From the NCBI GenBank assembly GCA_018268715.1, contig JAFDVZ010000013.1, positions 1 to 64,000 on the forward strand: a DNA stretch of 64,000 nucleotides, given 5' to 3'. Under the pieces are notes generated by a model. The model had not been told where the DNA came from and did not search any database. It saw only the letters and a program-made list of their open reading frames with translations. Position numbers and translations under genes: made by a program. Shown here in pieces: positions 61,304-64,000 of this stretch (positions are counted from its first letter, which is position 1; the number at the start of each line of letters is the position of its first letter). Source of the stretch: Acidobacteriota bacterium (lineage in GTDB: Bacteria > Acidobacteriota > Terriglobia > Bryobacterales > Bryobacteraceae).

Positions 61304-62641
61304 ATGCCGGTCCGCAATCTCCTGATCGCGCTGGGTCTGCTCGCGGTGTTGGGCGGAGGGGTCTGGTGGTCCAACAAACACCAGGCCGCCGAAGAAGCCA
61401 AGCCGCAGAAGGACGACCCGGCCGCGCCGAAAATCCTCGCCATTCCGGACGACCAGATCGCGCAACTGACGCTGAAGCGTAAAGACTCCGACGCGGTGGT
61501 TCTGAAGAAGAACGCCCAGAACAAATGGGAGATGGCCCAGCCGAAGCCTTACCGCGTCGACCCCGATACGGTGAGCGGAATCACCGCCGCCATCAATCCG
61601 CTGGCCAGCACGCAGGTGGTGGACGAAAAGCCATCGAACCTGGCGCAGTTCGGCCTGGATGCGCCGTCCTTCGAACTGACTGTGACGAAGAAGGACGGCA
61701 AGTCCGAGAAGCTGCTGATCGGCGATGACGCCCCGGCGGGCGGCGACGTGTACGCGAAGCTCGAAAGCGATCCGCGCGTGTTCACCATCGCCAGTTTCGG
61801 CAAGACCGGTCTCGACAAGACCGCGCAGGATCTGCGGGACAAGCGTCTGCTGACCTTCGATTCCGAGAAGCTGACTCGCGTCGAACTGGACGCCAAGAAG
61901 CAGCAACTCGAGTTCGGCAAGAACAATCAGAACGAGTGGCAGATCCTGAAGCCGAAGCCGTACCGGGCCGACGGCTGGCAGGTGGAGGAGTTGATCCGAC
62001 GCTTGCGCGAAGCCAAGATGGACGCCTCTCCGACCGACGAGGATTCGAAGAAGGCGGCCGCCGCGTTCGGCTCCGGCGCGGTGGTGGGCGTCGCCAAGGT
62101 CACCGATAACAACGGGACGCAGACGATCGAGGTCCGAAAGTCGAAGGACGACTATTACGCTAAGTCGAGCGCGGTCGAGGGCGTGTTCAAAGTGGCCAGC
62201 GACATGGGCCAGGGGCTCGACAAGGGCCTGGACGACTTCCGGAATAAGAAGCTCTTCGATTTTGGTTTCAGCGATCCGACCAAGGTCGATGTCACCAAGG
62301 ACGGCAAGACCGTCAGTTACGCCAAGTCCGCCGACAAGTGGTTCTCCGGCCCCAAGCAGATCGACCCGGCCACCCTGCAAAGCTTCATCGACAAGCTGCG
62401 CGACCTTCAGGCCGCCCGGTTCGTCGAAACGCCGTTCCCAGCCTCGCCGATGATGCAGGTGACCGTTACGGCTAAGGACGGCAAGCTTGTGGACAAAGTG
62501 CTGATCGCCAAACAGGGCGCCGACTGGCTGGCCCGCCGGGAGAATGAGACGGTGGTCAGCCAACCCGAAGCCAAGGCCGCGGAAGACCTGGTGAAGGCCT
62601 TCGCCGACATCAAGGAAGCGGCGCCGGAAAAGAAGAAGTAA
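61304..62641 (+). CDS. DUF4340 domain protein
   Basis: A 445-residue protein with one N-terminal membrane helix (LLIALGLLAVLGGGVWW) and repeated DUF4340-type blocks in the outer part (about 30-180, 185-330, 330-445): the strand pattern IAQLTLKRKDSDAVVLKK, WEMAQPKPYRVDPDTVSGI and LAQFGLDAPSFELTVTKKDG. It is very rich in Lys and Asp. DUF4340 genes usually follow GldG-type genes, as here, so it is the fourth component of this system. Function unknown. Confidence 0.9.
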   Translation: MPVRNLLIALGLLAVLGGGVWWSNKHQAAEEAKPQKDDPAAPKILAIPDDQIAQLTLKRKDSDAVVLKKNAQNKWEMAQPKPYRVDPDTVSGITAAINPLASTQVVDEKPSNLAQFGLDAPSFELTVTKKDGKSEKLLIGDDAPAGGDVYAKLESDPRVFTIASFGKTGLDKTAQDLRDKRLLTFDSEKLTRVELDAKKQQLEFGKNNQNEWQILKPKPYRADGWQVEELIRRLREAKMDASPTDEDSKKAAAAFGSGAVVGVAKVTDNNGTQTIEVRKSKDDYYAKSSAVEGVFKVASDMGQGLDKGLDDFRNKKLFDFGFSDPTKVDVTKDGKTVSYAKSADKWFSGPKQIDPATLQSFIDKLRDLQAARFVETPFPASPMMQVTVTAKDGKLVDKVLIAKQGADWLARRENETVVSQPEAKAAEDLVKAFADIKEAAPEKKK

Positions 62642-62647
62642 GCGGCC

Positions 62648-63997
62648 ATGTACGGCCTGCAGACCGACTTATACCAACTCACCATGGCGGCCGGCTATTT
62701 TCAGGCCGGCAAGACCCATGAGATCGCTACGTTTGAGTTATTCGTCCGCCGCTTTCCCACGAATCGGAACTATCTCATCGCGGCGGGACTGCAACAGGTG
62801 GTCGACTATCTCCTCAACCTGCGCTTCACTCGCGAGGAGGCGGACTATCTTCGAGGCCTGCCGCAGTTCCGCAACGCTCCGCCCGAGTTCTTCGCGGCGC
62901 TGGAGCAGTTCCGATTCTCGGGCGACCTTTTCGCCGTCCCGGAAGGCACGCCGGTCTTCCCCGGCGAGCCCTTCCTGACGGTCCGCGCGCCCATCATCGA
63001 AGCCCAGATCCCCGAAACATTCCTGCTGGCCACTGTCGGATTCCAGTCGATGATCGCCACCAAGGCGGCCCGCATCGTGGATGCCGCCAAAGGTCGCGCG
63101 GTTGTCGAATTCGGCACGCGACGCGCCCACTCCGCCCATGCCGGAATGATCGCCGGGCGCGCGGCCTACATCGGCGGTTGCATCGGCACCAGCAACACGG
63201 AAACGGGATTCCGTTTCGGCATCCCCGTGTTCGGAACCGCCGCCCATTCCTGGGTGCAGTCGTTCGGCACGGAGCGCGAAGCCTTCGAGCAGCTTCAGCA
63301 ACTGATGGGCAACGCGACGGTCTATCTGATCGACACCTACGACACGTTGCGCGGCGCGGCCACGGCGGCCTCGCTTGGCCAGCCGGTGTGGGGTGTGCGG
63401 CTGGACAGCGGCAATCTGCGGGAACTCGCGCCCGCCGTCCGCGCCATTCTGGACGGCGCGGGTCTCCGCGACGCAAAAATCATGGCCACTGGCGACCTGA
63501 ACGAGTACAAGATCCTGGAACTCATCGCCGCCGACGCTCCCATCGACTCGTTCGGCGTCGGCACCGAACTCGCCACGTCCGCCGACGCTCCCAGTCTTGG
63601 CGCCGTCTACAAGCTGGTGGAGATGCAGTCGAACGGGACGCGCCGTTTCACCGCCAAGTACAGCCCGGAGAAACACACGCTCCCCGGCGCCAAGCAGATT
63701 TTCCGATACGCCGACCGCGACGTGGTCGGATGTCAGAGCGAGTGCATGCCCTCGCCGCACGGCGCCGGCGAACCGCAAGCCCTCCTGCGTCCCGTCATCC
63801 TCAAGGGAGAGTTAGTCGCGCCGCCGCCGACGGTCCACCAGGCCCGCGAGCATCGCGAACGTTCACTAGCTCCATTCCCGTCGCTGGTGCGCACGCTGTT
63901 TACCCGCGAGGACGCATGGCCCGTCGAACGTAGCGAGAAACTCGAAACACTGGCGGCGCAGGTTCGCCAATCAGCCGCGGTGGAGCGCAAGCAATGA
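62648..63997 (+). CDS. pncB: Nicotinate phosphoribosyltransferase
   Basis: A 449-residue enzyme of the NAD salvage pathway, joining nicotinate and PRPP. Motifs: TDLYQLTMAAGYFQAG near the start, FELFVRRFPTNRNYLIAAGL, VEFGTRRAHSAHAGMIAGRA with the phosphoribosyl-binding residues, AHSWVQSF, TYDTLRGAATAA, GVRLDSGNL and FGVGTELATS. The C-terminal ~100 residues form the usual extension. It lies 6 bp after the DUF4340 gene and may share its transcript, though the functions are not obviously linked. The stop overlaps a further ATG. Confidence 0.95.
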   Translation: MYGLQTDLYQLTMAAGYFQAGKTHEIATFELFVRRFPTNRNYLIAAGLQQVVDYLLNLRFTREEADYLRGLPQFRNAPPEFFAALEQFRFSGDLFAVPEGTPVFPGEPFLTVRAPIIEAQIPETFLLATVGFQSMIATKAARIVDAAKGRAVVEFGTRRAHSAHAGMIAGRAAYIGGCIGTSNTETGFRFGIPVFGTAAHSWVQSFGTEREAFEQLQQLMGNATVYLIDTYDTLRGAATAASLGQPVWGVRLDSGNLRELAPAVRAILDGAGLRDAKIMATGDLNEYKILELIAADAPIDSFGVGTELATSADAPSLGAVYKLVEMQSNGTRRFTAKYSPEKHTLPGAKQIFRYADRDVVGCQSECMPSPHGAGEPQALLRPVILKGELVAPPPTVHQAREHRERSLAPFPSLVRTLFTREDAWPVERSEKLETLAAQVRQSAAVERKQ

Positions 63998-64000
63998 AAA
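63994..64000 (+). CDS. Start of a further gene, cut by the window end
   Basis: ATGA at 63994-63997 overlaps the nicotinate phosphoribosyltransferase stop, and the following AAA continues the frame. This is the usual overlap found throughout the window and suggests another gene beginning here, but only two codons are visible. Confidence 0.3.

Noticed and set aside
61094-62563. 489-codon minus-strand frame opposite the DUF4340 gene
   Set aside because: Antisense to a Lys/Asp-rich gene, which generates Leu/Val/Arg-rich shadows; no start signal.

Overview
The window (64 kb, about 63-65% GC by eye) looks like a chromosomal segment of an acidobacterium of the Solibacter/Bryobacterales type. This rests on gene content, not on a marker gene. 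It contains a TonB-dependent Oar-like receptor with an N-terminal carboxypeptidase-regulatory fold, a long MacB/FtsX-type orphan permease (ADOP type), a secreted protein with the Solibacter-type TIGR03437 fold, a DUF1800/DUF1501 pair, DUF1080, DUF3300, Tat-exported sugar isomerases and Gfo/Idh oxidoreductases, and two ECF sigma/anti-sigma pairs. No rRNA, tRNA or CRISPR array was seen.

Layout. 1-3.1 kb: a complete 1.5 kb DDE insertion sequence with 21-bp ends, then about 1.5 kb of AT-richer, decayed DNA with gene remnants. 3.1-7.6 kb: a hypothetical protein, then an overlapping trio of polysaccharide deacetylase, acyl carrier protein and ketoacyl-ACP synthase, then a Tat-exported TIM-barrel isomerase and a MOSC protein. 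7.7-9.5 kb: ECF sigma, zinc anti-sigma and a secreted protein. 9.4-12.5 kb (minus): a beta-oxidation fusion protein and a secreted Lys/Ala/Thr repeat protein. 12.7-17.5 kb: a heme operon (apbE-like, hemE, hemG, di-heme cytochrome). 17.5-23.3 kb (minus): glycoside hydrolase, acetyltransferase, MFS transporter and two tandem secreted paralogues, nearly all overlapping. 23.4-28.7 kb: sugar oxidoreductase/isomerase/amidohydrolase and a repeat-tailed DUF3300 protein. 28.8-35.1 kb: DUF1800/DUF1501, a second sigma/anti-sigma pair, DUF1080 and a halogenase-like flavoprotein. 35.2-41.5 kb: BON protein, a large U32 protein, a TIGR03437 protein and a radical SAM enzyme. 41.5-43.8 kb: class II photolyase and a nucleotide-sugar-epimerase-like SDR. 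43.8-50.9 kb: TonB receptor, ADOP permease and esterase. 50.8-51.5 kb: a striking array of ~107-bp imperfect repeats. 51.5-58 kb: a GT39-like membrane glycosyltransferase and two divergent hybrid sensor kinases, one with a degenerate ATPase. 58.2-64 kb: a GldA/GldF/GldG-like transporter with DUF4340, then nicotinate phosphoribosyltransferase.

The most unusual structure is the array at 50837-51520. Each unit joins a copy of the 3' end of the esterase gene to a copy of the 3' end of the convergent glycosyltransferase gene, so the junction of two convergent genes has been serially duplicated and has diverged. Other items worth following are the NodB/NodF/NodE-like trio, the pseudo-ATPase hybrid kinase with its structured upstream region, the halogenase-like flavoprotein, the secreted histone/LEA-like protein and the anti-sigma factor with a His/Cys-containing outer domain. 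Several gene starts are non-ATG, and one gene (MOSC) has no ATG, GTG or TTG at all where the family should begin.
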